Assembly: GCF_040869045.1 (NCBI RefSeq)
Contig: NW_027136969.1
Span: forward strand, 124,001 to 188,000
Length of the DNA: 64,000 nt
Direction: 5' to 3'
Origin: Eurosta solidaginis
Taxonomy: Eukaryota; Arthropoda; Insecta; Diptera; Tephritidae
The translations under genes and the position numbers were made by a program. Position 1 is the first letter of the stretch. The number at the start of each line of letters is the position of its first letter. Of the stretch, positions 14,401 to 25,300 are shown in pieces. The notes under the pieces were generated by a model. That model saw nothing but the letters and a program-made list of their open reading frames with translations, ran no database searches and was not told the DNA's origin.

Positions 14401-17400
14401 TATTAAAACTGTTTAAAGGTTGTCAAACGTTGTTTCTCGTTGTATATCCTTTAATTCTAGAGTTAAATTGATAAATAACGTGTACGAATTTGTTTAACGC
14501 ATTTGTTTTGGTTACTCGACGTCTCCGTTCTCGTGTAGCCTACATATTGCGTTTTTTTTTTAATTTGCTTACCGGGCTAAAGGTTAGCATGTTTAAAATA
14601 CGTAAGTCGTTTTGTTCATCATATTTAAGTAGATAACTCATCAGTTGTTTGCATCAGAGCGATAATTTTTGAGATAGTTATTAAAACTGTTTAAAGGTTG
14701 TCAAACGTTGTTTCTCGTTGTATATCCTTTAATTCTAGAGTTAAATTGATAAATAACGTGTACGAATTTGTTTAACGCATTTGTTTTGGTTACTCGACGT
14801 CTCCGTTCTCGTGTAGCCTACATGTTGCGTTTTTTTTTTAATTTGATTACCGGGCTAAAGGTTAGCATGTTTAAAATACGTAAGTCGTTTTGTTCATCAA
14901 ATTTAAGTAGATAACTCATCAGTTGTTTGCATCAGAGCGACAATTTTTGAGATAGTTATTAAAACTGTTTAAAGGTTGTCAAACGTTGTTTCTCGTTGTA
15001 TATCCTTTAATTCTAGAGTTAAATTGATAAATAACGTGTACGAATTTGTTTAACGCATTTGGTTTGGTTACTCGACGTCTCCGTTCTCGTGTAGCCTACA
15101 TATTGCGTTTTTTTTTAATTTGCTTACCGGGCTAAAGGTTAGCATGTTTAAAATACGTAAGTCGTTTTTTTCAACAAATTTGAGTAGATAACTCAGCAGT
15201 TGTTTGCATCAGAGCGACAATTTTTGAGATAGTTATTAAAACTGTTTAAAGGTTGTCAAACGTTGTTTCTCGTTGTATATCCTTTAATTCTAGAGTTAAA
15301 TTGATAAATAACGTGTACGAATTTGTTTAACGCATTTGTTTTGGTTACTCGACGTCTCCGTTCTCGTGTAGCCTACATATTGCGTTTTTTTTTAATTTGC
15401 TTACCGGGCTAAAGGTTAGCATGCTTAAACTACGTAAGTCGTTTTGTTCAACAAATTTGAGTAGATAACTCATCAGTTGTTTGCATCAGAGCGATAATTT
15501 TTGAGATAGTTATTAAAACTGTTTAAAGGTTGTCAAACGTTGTTTCTCGTTGCATATCCTTTAATTCTAGAGTTAAGTTGATAAATAACGTGTACGAATT
15601 TGTTTAACGCATTTGTTTTGGTTACTCGACGTCTCCGTTCTCGTGTAGCCCACATATTGCGTTTTTTTTTTAATTTGCTTACCGGGCTAAAGGTTAGCAT
15701 GTTTAAAATACGTAAGTCGCTTTGTTCAACAAATTTGAGTAGATAACTCATCAGTTGTTTGCATCAGAGCGATAATTTTTGAGATAGTTATTAAAACTGT
15801 TTAAAGGTTGTCAAACGTTGTTTCTCGTTGTATATCCTTTAATTCTAGAGTTAAATTGATAAATAACGTGTACGAATTTGTTTAACGCATTTGTTTTGGT
15901 TACTCGACGTCTCCGTTCTCGTGTAGCCTACATGTTGCGTTTTTTTTTTTAATTTGCTTACCGGGCTAAAGGTTAGCATGTTTAAAATACGTAAGTCGTT
16001 TTGTTCATCAAATTTAAGTAGATAACTCAACAGTTGTTTGCATCAGAGCGACAATTTTTGAGATAGTTATTAAAACTGTTTAAAGGTTGTCAAACGTTGT
16101 TTCTCGTTGTATATCCTTTAATTCTAGAGTTAAATTGATAAATAACGTGTACGAATTTGTTTAACGCATTTGGTTTGGTTACTCGACGTCTCCGTTCTCG
16201 TGTAGCCTACATATTGCGTTTTTTTTTTTAATTTGCTTACCGGGCTAAAGGTTAGCATGCTTAAAATACGTAAGTCGTTTTGTTCATCAAATTTAAGTAG
16301 ATAACTCATCAGTTGTTTGCATCAGAGCGACAATTTTTGAGATAGTTATTAAAACTGTTTATAGGTTGTCAAACGTTGTTTCTCGTTGTATATCCTTTAA
16401 TTCTAGAGTTAAATTGATAAATAACGCGTACGAATTTGTTTAACGTATTTGTTTTGGTTACTCGACGTCTCCGTTCTCGTGTAGCCTACATATTGGGTTT
16501 TTTTTTAATTTGCTTACCGGGGTAAAGGTTAGCATGCTTAAAATACGTAAGTCGTTTTGTTCATCAAATTTAAGTAGATAACTCATCAGTTGTTTGCATC
16601 AGAGCGATAATTTTTGAGATAGTTATTAAAACTGTTTAAAGGTTGTCAAACGTTGTTTCTCGTTGTATATCCTTTAATTCTAGAGTTAAGTTGATAAATA
16701 ACGTGTACGAATTTGTTTAACGCATTTGTTTTGGTTACTCGACGTCTCCGTTCTCGTGTAGCCTACATATTGCGTTTTTTTTTTAATTTGCTTACCGGGC
16801 TAAAGGTTAGCATGTTTAAAATTCGTAAGTTGTTTTGTTCATCATATTTAAGTAGATAACTCATCAGTTGTTTGCATCAGAGCGATAATTTTTGAGATAG
16901 TTATTAAAACTGTTTAAAGGTTGTCAAACGTTGTTTCTCGTTGTATATCCTTTAATTCTAGAGTTAAATTGATAAATAACGTGTACGAATTTGTTTAACG
17001 CATTTGTTTTGGTTACTCGACGTCTCCGTTCTCGTGTAGCCTACATATTGCGTTTTTTTTTTAATTTGCTTACCGGGCTAAAGGTTAGCATGCTTAAAAT
17101 ACGTAAGTCGTTTTGTTCATCAAATTTAAGTAGATAACTCATCAGTTGTTTGCATCAGAGCGACAATTTTTGAGATAGTTATTAAAACTGTTTATAGGTT
17201 GTCGAACGTTGTTTCTCGTTGTATATCCTTTAATTCTAGAGTTAAATTGATAAATAACGTGTACGAATTTGTTTAACGTATTTGTTTTGGTTACTCGACG
17301 TCTCCGTTCTCGTGTAGCCTACATATTGGGTTTTTTTTTAATTTGCTTACCGGGCTAAAGGTTAGCATGCTTAAAATACGTAAGTCGTTTTGTTCATCAA

Positions 17401-19457
17401 ATTTAAGTAGATAACTCATCAGTTGTTTGCATCAGAGCGATAATTTTTGAGATAGTTATTAAAACTGTTTAAAGGTTGTCAAACGTTGTTTCTCGTTGTA
17501 TATCCTTTAATTCTAAAGTTAAATTGATAAATAACGTGTACGAATTTGTTTAACGCATTTGTTTTGGTTACTCGACGTCTCCGTTCTCGTGTAGCCTACA
17601 TATTGCGTTTTTTTTTTTAATTTGCTTACCGGGCTAAAGGTTAGCATGTTTAAAATACGTAAGTCGTTTTGTTCATCATATTTAAGTAGATAATCATCAG
17701 TTGTTTGCATCAGAGCGATAATTTTTGAGATAGTTATTAAAACTGTTTAAAGGTTGTCAAACGTTGTTTCTCGTTGTATATCCTTTAATTCTAGAGTTAA
17801 ATTGATAAATAACGTGTACGAATTTGTTTAACGCATTTGTTTTGGTTACTCGACGTCTCCGTTCTCGTGTAGCCTACATATTGCGTTTTTTTTTTAATTT
17901 GCTTACCGGGCTAAAGGTTAGCATGTTTAAAATACGTAAGTCGTTTTGTTCATCATATTTAAGTAGATAACTCATCAGTTGTTTGCATCAGAGCGATAAT
18001 TTTTGAGATAGTTATTAAAACTGTTTAAAGGTTGTCAAACGTTGTTTCTCGTTGTATATCCTTTAATTCTAGAGTTAAATTGATAAATAACGTGTACGAA
18101 TTTGTTTAACGCATTTGTTTTGGTTACTCGACGTCTCCGTTCTCGTGTAGCCTACATATTGCGTTTTTTTTTTAATTTGCTTACCGGGCTAAAGGTTAGC
18201 ATGTTTAAAATACGTAAGTCGTTTTGTTCAACAAATTTAAGTAGATAACTCATCAGTTGTTTGCATCCTAAAACTGTTTAAAGGTTGTCAAACGTTGTTT
18301 CTCGTTGTATATCCTTTAATTCTAGAGTTAAATTGATAAATAACGTGTACGAATTTGTTTAACGCATTTGTTTTGGTTTCTCGACGTCTCCGTTCTCGTG
18401 TAGCCCACATATTGCGTTTTTTTTTTAATTTGCTTACCGGGCTAAAGGTTAGCATGTTTAAAATACGTAAGTCGTTTTGTTCATCATATTTAAGTAGATA
18501 ACTCATCAGTTGTTTGCATCAGAGCGATAATTTTTGAGATAGTTATTAAAACTGTTTAAAGGTTGTCAAACGTTGTTTCTCGTTGTATATCCTTTAATTC
18601 TAGAGTTAAATTGATAAATAACGTGTACGAATTTGTTTAACGCATTTGTTTTGGTTAGTCGACGTCTCCGTTCTCGTGTAGCCTACATATTGCGTTTTTT
18701 TTTTAATTTGCTTACCGGGCTAAAGGTTAGCATGTTTAAAATACGTAAGTCGTTTTGTTCAACGAATTTAAGTAGATAACTCATCAGTTGTTTGCATCAG
18801 AGCGACAATTTTTGAGATAGTTATTAAAACTGTTTAAAGGTTGTCAAACGTTGTTTCTCGTTGTATATCCTTTAATTCTAGAGTTAAATTGATAAATAAC
18901 GTGTACGAATTTGTTTAACGCATTTGTTTTGGTTACTCGACGTCTCCGTTCTCGTGTAGCCTACATATTGCGTTTTTTTTTTAATTTGCTTTCCGGGCTA
19001 AAGGTTAGCATGTTTAAAATACGTAAGTCGTTTTGTTCATAAAATTTAAGTAGATAACTCATCAGTTGTTTGCATCAGAGCGACAATTTTTGAGATAGTT
19101 ATTAAAACTGTTTAAAGGTTGTCAAACGTTGTTTCTCGTTGTATATCCTTTAATTCTAGAGTTAAATTGATAAATAACGTATACGAATTTGTTTAACGCA
19201 TTTGTTTTGGTTACTCGACGTGTCCGTTCTCGTGTAGCCTACATATTGCGTTTTTTTTTAATTTGCTTACCGGGCTAAAGGTTAGCATGTTTAAAATACG
19301 TAAGTCGTTTTGTTCATCAAATTTAAGTAGATAACTCATCAGTTGTTTGCATCAGAGCGATAATTTTTGAGATAATTATTAAAACTGTTTAAAGGTTGTC
19401 AAACGTTGTTTCTCGTTGTATATCCTTTAATTCTAGAGTTAAATTGATAAATAACGT
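8463..19457. repeat. 5532-bp tandem duplication of about 20 satellite monomers
   Basis: Copy A spans about 8463-13994 and copy B about 13995-19457. Diagnostic variants recur at exactly +5532: CTAAAG at 8646 and 14178; AGTATG at 8776 and 14308; GAGATAATTATT near 13841 and 19373; the internally deleted monomer at 12735 and 18267; the AGATAATCATC monomer near 12160 and 17692. Only a handful of substitutions separate the copies (for example ACTCATCAG near 10496 against ACTCAACAG near 16028). The left edge is set where GGG at 8461-8463 faces GCG at 13993-13995. Either a recent unequal exchange or a join made by the assembler. Confidence 0.85.
12720..12745. repeat. Satellite monomer with ~25 bp internal deletion
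   Basis: GCATC is joined through CT directly to AAAACTG, so the usual AGAGCG...GATAGTTATT segment is absent. The same junction appears at 18263-18273, 5532 bp downstream, which shows that the deletion predates the duplication. Confidence 0.8.
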
Positions 19458-19710
19458 GTACGAATTTGTTTAACGCATTTGTTTTGGTTACTCGACGTCT
19501 CCGTTCTCGTGTAGCCTACATATTGCGTTTTTTTTTTAATTTGCTTACCGGGCTAAAGGTTAGCATGTTTAAAATACGTAAGTCGTTTTGTTCATCAAAT
19601 TTAAGTAGATAACTCATCAGTTGTTTGCATCAGAGCGATAATTTTTGAGATAGTTATTAAAACTGTTTAAAGGTTGTCAAACGTTGTTTCTCGTTGTATA
19701 TCCTTTAATT

Positions 19711-19724
19711 CTAGATAAATAACG
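19711..19724. repeat. Satellite monomer with 10-bp deletion across the palindrome
   Basis: CTAGATAAATAACG replaces the usual CTAGAGTTAAATTGATAAAT context: GTTAAATTGA is missing, which removes the right arm of the TCTAGA-centred dyad. Seen only here, just outside the right end of the 5532-bp duplication. Confidence 0.75.
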
Positions 19725-20616
19725 TGTACGAATTTGTTTAACGCATTTGTTTTGGTTACTCGACGTCTCCGTTCTCGTGTAGCCTACATGTTGCGTTTTT
19801 TTTTTAATTTGCTTACCGGGCTAAAGGTTAGCATGTTTAAAATACGTAAGTCGTTTTGTTCATCAAATTTAAGTAGATAACTCATCAGTTGTTTGCATCA
19901 GAGCGACAATTTTTGAGATAGTTATTAAAACTGTTTAAAGGTTGTCAAACGTTGTTTCTCGTTGTATATCCTTTAATTCTAGAGTTAAATTGATAAATAA
20001 CGTGTACGAATTTGTTTAACGCATTTGTTTTCGTTACTCGACGTCTCCGTTCTCGTGTAGCCTACATATTGCGTTTTTTTTTTAATTTGCTTACCGAGCT
20101 AAAGGTTAGCATGCTTAAAATACGTAAGTCGTTTTGTTCATCAAATTTAAGTAGATAACTCATCAGTTGTTTGCATCAGAGCGACAATTTTTGAGATAGT
20201 TATTAAAACTGTTTATAGGTTGTCAAACGTTGTTTCTCGTTGTATATCCTTTAATTCTAGAGTTAAATTGATAAATAACGTGTACGAATTTGTTTAACGT
20301 ATTTGTTTTGGTTACTCGACGTCTCCGTTCTCGTGTAGCCTACATATTGGGTTTTTTTTTTAATTTGCTTACCGGGCTAAAGGTTAGCATGCTTAAAATA
20401 CGTAAGTCGTTTTGTTCATCAAATTTAAGTAGATAACTCATCAGTTGTTTGCATCAGAGCGATAATTTTTGAGATAGTTATTAAAACTGTTTAAAGGTTG
20501 TCAAACGTTGTTTCTCGTTGTATATCCTTTAATTCTAGAGTTAAATTGATAAATAACGTGTACGAATTTGTTTAACGCATTTGTTTTGGTTACTCGACGT
20601 CTCCGTTCTCGTGTAG

Positions 20617-20621
20617 CCTAC
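20617..20621. repeat. Target-site duplication, left copy (CCTAC)
   Basis: The satellite ends CGTGTAGCCTAC immediately before the LTR end TAGATAAAG. The same CCTAC follows the other LTR at 29228-29232. Five bp is within the 4-6 bp usual for BEL/Pao integrases. Confidence 0.93.
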
Positions 20622-21595
20622 TAGATAAAGGGGGGGCTAATACAGCACTCACCTTGGCTCCGAGATTTCTTGGCTCCGAGATTTCTACTGCGGCAATGCG
20701 GTGGTGGCAGATTCTGCTCCGGCTTCGTGCGGGAGGCTCCGTCTTCACAGCACTAATATTGAAACTTAAGACGGTGATGGTACCAAATCCGGGTGTGCGC
20801 CAGCAACCAAACGCCTTACACAAAACTGAGCTTGCCGCTTACGTACTAATAGCGGGTGAATGGTTCCTAATGCTTTTGAGCGTCGGAGAAAAACTAGCAA
20901 TGCAGTTTCGTCGTTAATAAAACAGCAATAATAGAATTTGATTTGCACTTCTTGAGCAAAAACTTAATTGTTCACTAATTATTGACGGAGCCAGTCATAA
21001 AAGAATTTTTCACAAGTTTCGATTATTTATTTAGCGAGAATGGTTTATAAAATCAGCAGGAATGTATGTTTGTAGAATATTATGTTTAGCACGATTTACA
21101 ATGCAATACCGATAACGGCAGGAGTATAATAAACTTTTTTTTATTTATATCACCGAAAACGCAAGATGGTAGGGTTTTATTTTCATATAATAACTTTTGG
21201 GAACTTTGATGTAAGAAGTTTTTTATCTCGTTTCAAAAAGATGACAAATGATAATAATTTTACATATATATTCAATAACCAAAAGGTGGTGGTTTTTTTG
21301 ACAGGTTGGCGATCATGCCATACCGCCATCCTGCATTTGCGGCGAATTAAATTTGGTGGATTTTAGCGGTGGAGGCTGCCACACGTCCATTAGTGTTCCC
21401 ACTAGGAAATTTAAAGGGTAAATACAATTCATGGATTATGCGGGTAATTCACTATAATACAATTCCATAATAAAATACAGTACAAGATACGGAATATATA
21501 TAAATTCATAGATATTCGATATAATACAGTTCGTTCATCGATATACGTATGTACAAGGGGGAGATGGGCGAGTGGCAGCCTACGCCGCGTAAACA
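20622..21595 (-). repeat. 3' LTR of the BEL/Pao element
   Basis: A 974-bp copy downstream of the second ORF. Ends TAGATAAAG...GCGTAAACA on the plus strand, matching the 5' LTR ends exactly. The 29-bp length difference is mostly the shorter G tract (20630-20636). Short open frames inside it lack homology and occur in both LTRs, so they are not called as genes. Confidence 0.93.
21026..21031 (-). terminator. Candidate polyadenylation signal in the 3' LTR
   Basis: Minus-strand AATAAA inside AATAAATAATC, about 400 bp from the inner-strand end of the LTR. A further AATAAA lies at 21140-21145. One of these probably directs 3' end formation; the R/U5 border cannot be fixed by eye. Confidence 0.35.
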
Positions 21596-21609
21596 TCCTG
21601 GCCCGCCTA
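21596..21609 (-). other. Weak polypurine tract position before the 3' LTR
   Basis: Plus-strand priming should occur just upstream of the 3' LTR. The minus-strand bases abutting TGTTTACGC are GGCGGGCCAGGA, only 9 of 12 purines, so this tract is poorer than usual. Assigned by position more than by sequence. Confidence 0.35.
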
Positions 21610-21615
21610 GGCGTA

Positions 21616-22230
21616 CTAAGCGCCTAACGTGTGTCTTAGCTCTCGGAGAGCTCGTTGGGCTTCCTCGATGAGGAGCTTCCCGATTTTGCCTTTATAGGTG
21701 GCGGTGCGCAAGCCGGTGGCGGTGCATCGGATGGTGCGATCTGATACGGTCGATGGGCGCGGGTTGCGCCGTGAACTGAATGCGGTGCCGGACACTCCTG
21801 CTGCCGTTGCGTACTGGTATGTTTCAGCAGTGCTGCGATTTGGTGGTGCACGGCGGCGTGACTGGCGACGGTGGCGCGCCGGCTGTGATGCTGCATGCTG
21901 GGGTTGGCGACTCACGGTGTCGCGGTGTAAGAGTGTGTGGTGAGGGAGCCCACATACGTGACAGCGCTCGCGGGAGGTACACACACGTGTGTGGTGTGAC
22001 AAGGCCAAGCAATTAGTGCAATATTTATGCGCCCTGGCAATCAAGGCACGTTGTTGTGGTGGCATGGCCGTAAACAATGGGCACGTCGATAACGCATGAT
22101 GTCGCATACACAGACGGCAGCGTCGATAATCGGACACGGCGTCGTCAATTCGTGATGGAGTCGCTGGCACTGTCACTTGGGACGCCAAGGAGCGACGCGG
22201 TGTAGGAACCGGGGCACGTTGACGATTCAT
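21616..22230 (-). CDS. Second ORF of the element: triple zinc-knuckle, Arg-rich protein (204 aa)
   Basis: Lies downstream of Gag-Pol, where retroviruses carry env, after a 120-bp spacer. It has no signal peptide or membrane segment, so it is not an envelope. Residues 38-102 form three zinc knuckles: C38-C41-H45-C50, C71-C74-H79-C84 and C90-C93-H97-H102. The gaps between knuckles (21 and 6 residues) and the CCHC-CCHC-CCHH order equal those in this element's Gag, so a nucleocapsid-like origin is likely. A basic stretch (about 119-132, RHRRQSRRRAPPNR) suggests nucleic-acid binding or nuclear entry, and the C-terminus (about 178-201) looks helical. Its ATG immediately follows a CAG preceded by a pyrimidine tract, suggesting expression from spliced RNA. 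It is visibly richer in G+C than Gag-Pol, so separate acquisition from another BEL element is an alternative to internal duplication. Function unknown. Confidence 0.8.
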   Translation of the reverse strand: MNRQRAPVPTPRRSLASQVTVPATPSRIDDAVSDYRRCRLCMRHHALSTCPLFTAMPPQQRALIARAHKYCTNCLALSHHTRVCTSRERCHVCGLPHHTLLHRDTVSRQPQHAASQPARHRRQSRRRAPPNRSTAETYQYATAAGVSGTAFSSRRNPRPSTVSDRTIRCTATGLRTATYKGKIGKLLIEEAQRALRELRHTLGA

Positions 22231-22246
22231 CTGTTGAAAAAAGGAG
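22231..22246 (-). promoter_or_regulatory. Splice acceptor immediately before the second ORF
   Basis: The minus strand reads CTCCTTTTTTCAACAG and is followed directly by ATG. The pyrimidine tract and CAG fit the acceptor consensus, and TTCAT about 20 nt upstream can serve as a branch site. Joining to the LTR donor would give CAAG-ATGA, improving the start context (A at -3 instead of C). Confidence 0.55.
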
Positions 22247-22350
22247 TATATGAATGTGTGTTGTATATTGAGGAGAACATCAAGGTAGGGACTGCCTGTG
22301 AGAGCTACGGTATGATTCAGGTTGTTCTGAGATGGTATCGATAGTTAAGC
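22247..22350 (-). other. Spacer between Gag-Pol and second ORF
   Basis: Non-coding interval after the Gag-Pol TAA (22353-22351). It holds the branch-point candidate for the acceptor above; nothing else recognisable. No sign of a frameshift or readthrough joining the two ORFs. Confidence 0.5.
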
Positions 22351-25300
22351 TTAGTGGACTGTAGTTGGTTGGGGAGATGGTAGGGAACCGTGGGGTTCTG
22401 AGTCGAATTCCGCTGGTGGCAGGAAACACAATTTTGTGATAGGCCTGGTGAGCACACCGTTTTGCGTGCGTACGTCGACTACTCGGATATGGCCGTCTCT
22501 TCCTAGATGGGTGTCTTCCACGCGTCCTAGGCGCCATTCGGTAGGGGGTAGGTTGTCCTCCTTGATGACGACTAGATCGCCGATTTTAGGGGGAGGCTGA
22601 GCGGTTTGCCATCGATAACGCTTGTGTAACTCCATGAGATAGTCATTCTTCCAGCGCTTGCTGAATTGGTGATGTAAAACTTTCAACCGGTCCCAACGGT
22701 TGATCATAGAGAGGTGTTCATAGTTCGGCTCGGGGATGGCGAGGAGGGGTGCGCCTCGGAGAAAGTGGCCAGGTGTGAGGGCGGTGAGATCCGCTGGGTC
22801 CTGGGAAAGCGGGGAGATAGGGCGAGAATTGAGAACGGCCTCGATACGAATTAATAGAGTTGAGAATTCTTCAAAGGTGAAGCTGTGTGTTCCGGCAACC
22901 TTTTTAAAATGGGTTTTAAAGCTTTTGACGGCAGACTCCCATAATCCGCCCATGTGGGGTGCGCCGGGGGGTATAAATTTCCAATCGATGCCTTGGGGCG
23001 CATACTTTTGGACAATATCTGCCGAGACTTCGTTGAGGAAGGCGACGAACTCTACTTCGGTAGCTCGCTTAGCACCAATGAATGTTGTGCTGTTGTCGCT
23101 CATCATTTGTTTCGGGTATCCTCGACGCCCTACAAACCGGGCGAAGGCAGCGAGAAAAGCCTTACTAGTGAGATCCGAACACAATTCCATGTGGATCGCA
23201 TTGGTAGTGAAGCAAACGAAAACGGCCACATAACCTTTTACGAGGGTTGGAGATCGGAGCATCGAAGCTTTGATGTGAAACGGGCCGGCGAAGTCTACGC
23301 CAGTAGTAGTGAAGGGGGGCGCGAAAGTGCATCGTTGGGGGGGTAAAGCTGCCATTATTTGGGATTGCGTTTGTCGCTTATGAATGGTGCAGACTTTACA
23401 TTGGAATATACATTTTTTCAGCTGAGGTTTGAGTCGGGGGGTATAGAATTCCTGCCTCATAGCTTGTTGCAGGAGGCGGAGGTCCGATTGGAGGAAGCTC
23501 TCGTGTAGAAACCTTATATAAAGGGTAGTAAATCTAGCCTTTTCGGGGAGAATGATAGGATGACACTCATTGTAGGTCATGTCGGCGTTTACTAATCTTC
23601 CGTTGGCCCGGAGAATCCCGTTTGTATCCAGGAAGGGGTCAAGTGCCAGTAGGGGACTTCGCTTTCCGATTGGTTTTGCATTTTCGAGGGCGGCTCTTTC
23701 GGAAGCGAAGAATTTCGACTGAGTCAAGCTCAGCAGACGGATTTTCGCGCGCATGACGTCGGCGTAAGAGAGGGCCGGATCGTTAGGGGTACGATTGCCT
23801 CCTACAGGATTTCTAAGCCGAGTTACAAATTTTAACACGTACGCTGTTACGCGTAGGGCGCGGGGATAGGAGGAGAACCGTTCCAAGAAGTCTTCTGACT
23901 CTTCCGCTGCATGCAGTGATTCGACTCGGCGAAGTTCGGGGGGTACAATATTCCTGGCCGTTGGTGTTGGCCAGTCCTCGGGGGGTCGGGAAAGCCACTC
24001 TGGGCCATTCCACCATTGCGATGAGCTAGCTAGCTCGAGGGGGGTGCATCCTCTGGTGCCCATATCTGCGGGATTATCCTTGCTGCGTACATGTCGCCAA
24101 GTGGCATTGCCGATGAGGTCGATGATCTGCGCAGTTCGATTGGAGACATAGGTTTTCCAGGAATGAGGTGGTTTCTCAAGCCAGGCTAAAACGATTTCGG
24201 AGTCAGACCACAGGCTTAACTTTCGCTGATTGAGGCCGAGATGGGATTGGACAACTGCGACTAACTTGGCTAATAAGACCGCGCCGCATAACTCTAGTCG
24301 TGGCAAACTTACGGTTTTTAGGGGGGCCACTTTCCCTTTAGAGACTAAAAGGTGAGAGAATACTTGAGTTCCTACGGTGGTTCTTACGTAAAGTGTCGCG
24401 CAATAAGCCTTTTCCGAAGCGTCGCAGAAGCCATGGAGCTCAACTGGTTTATAGGGGTGGTAGTTTATCCAGCGTGGTATTTGAATATCCGAGATCGTTG
24501 GGAGATTGTCGGCGAACTGCGCCCACTTGATGAGACGGAGGGGTTTCACTGGCTCATCCCAGTCAGTCCCGTCTAGCCATAGCTCTTGCATCAAGACTTT
24601 TGCTTGGATCATAATTGGCGTTAGCCACCCTGCGGGATCGAAAAGTTTTGCAATGGAGGAGAGGATTTGCCGCTTCGTGGCTGCCGTGGATGCCGGATTT
24701 GAGTCGACGGTATACGAGAATGTATCCGTTAGGGCGTTCCACTGGATGCCCAGGGTCTTGGCGGTGCTAGTCTTTTCGAACTCGAGAAAGTTTGTTTCCA
24801 GCAGATCAGTTTTCGATATTTTTTGGAGGATGTTGGGATGGTTTGCCGTGATCTTTTTTAGGGGAAAGCCGGCTGAATTGAGAGCGTCTATAGTCTCTGT
24901 TAGGAATTGCTCGGCTGATTGAAGATCATGACTGCCAGATAAAATATCGTCAACATACGTCTCGGATTTTAGTATTGGGGCTGCGCGTGGATGGGAATCG
25001 GCTATGTCTTTCGCTAGCTCGTGTAGAGTGCGAATAGCCAGGAAAGGCGCGCAGTTAACCCCGAAGGTGACCGTTTTTAACTTGTAGTCCTTTATTGGAC
25101 TGTGTTCGGGGGTTCGGAATATTATCCGTTGGTAGTCTCGGTCATCGGGGTGCAAGAGAATTTGGCGGTACATTTTCTCGACATCGCCATTAAACACATA
25201 TTTATATGTTCGCCATTTCAGCAACATAAGTCGGAGATCGGGTTGGAGGGTTGGTCCGGTACATAAAACATCGTTGAGGGAGTGACCGGAACCCGACTTT

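Larger units (their letters stand above)
1..20621. repeat. 278-bp satellite DNA array, left block
   Basis: Head-to-tail array of a monomer that can be phased at ATTTGTTTTGGTTACTCGAC; successive starts at 273, 551, 829 and 1110 give a period of about 278 bp, so roughly 74 copies fit. The consensus is about 32% G+C with 14 CpG. In order it contains GACGTC, a run of 7-13 T, TTACCGGGCTAAAGG, TACGTAAGTCG, two CATCAG boxes 7 bp apart, two CGTTGT boxes, and an imperfect palindrome around TCTAGA. Copies differ mostly by single substitutions (CATC/CAAC, GCGATAA/GCGACAA, CATGTTT/CATGCTT) and by poly-T length. No gene is visible in the block: the recurring 72-codon minus-strand frames arise where CCTAC has become CCCAC and removed a stop. 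I do not recognise the family. Typical of heterochromatic satellite DNA. Confidence 0.97.

Noticed and set aside
1..20621. rDNA intergenic spacer repeats
   Set aside because: More than 55 kb of uninterrupted monomers with no 18S/28S sequence, which does not fit IGS arrays bounded by rRNA genes.
1..20621. CENP-B box in the monomer
   Set aside because: No match to the NTTCGNNNNANNCGGGN core was found in the consensus.
20590..20948. Short frames inside the LTRs (also near 28204-28594)
   Set aside because: Frames start in flanking satellite or depend on the G tract, differ between the two LTRs, and have no domain.
21616..22230. Envelope gene, suggested by position
   Set aside because: No signal peptide, furin site or transmembrane segment; the sequence is a zinc-knuckle and Arg-rich protein.
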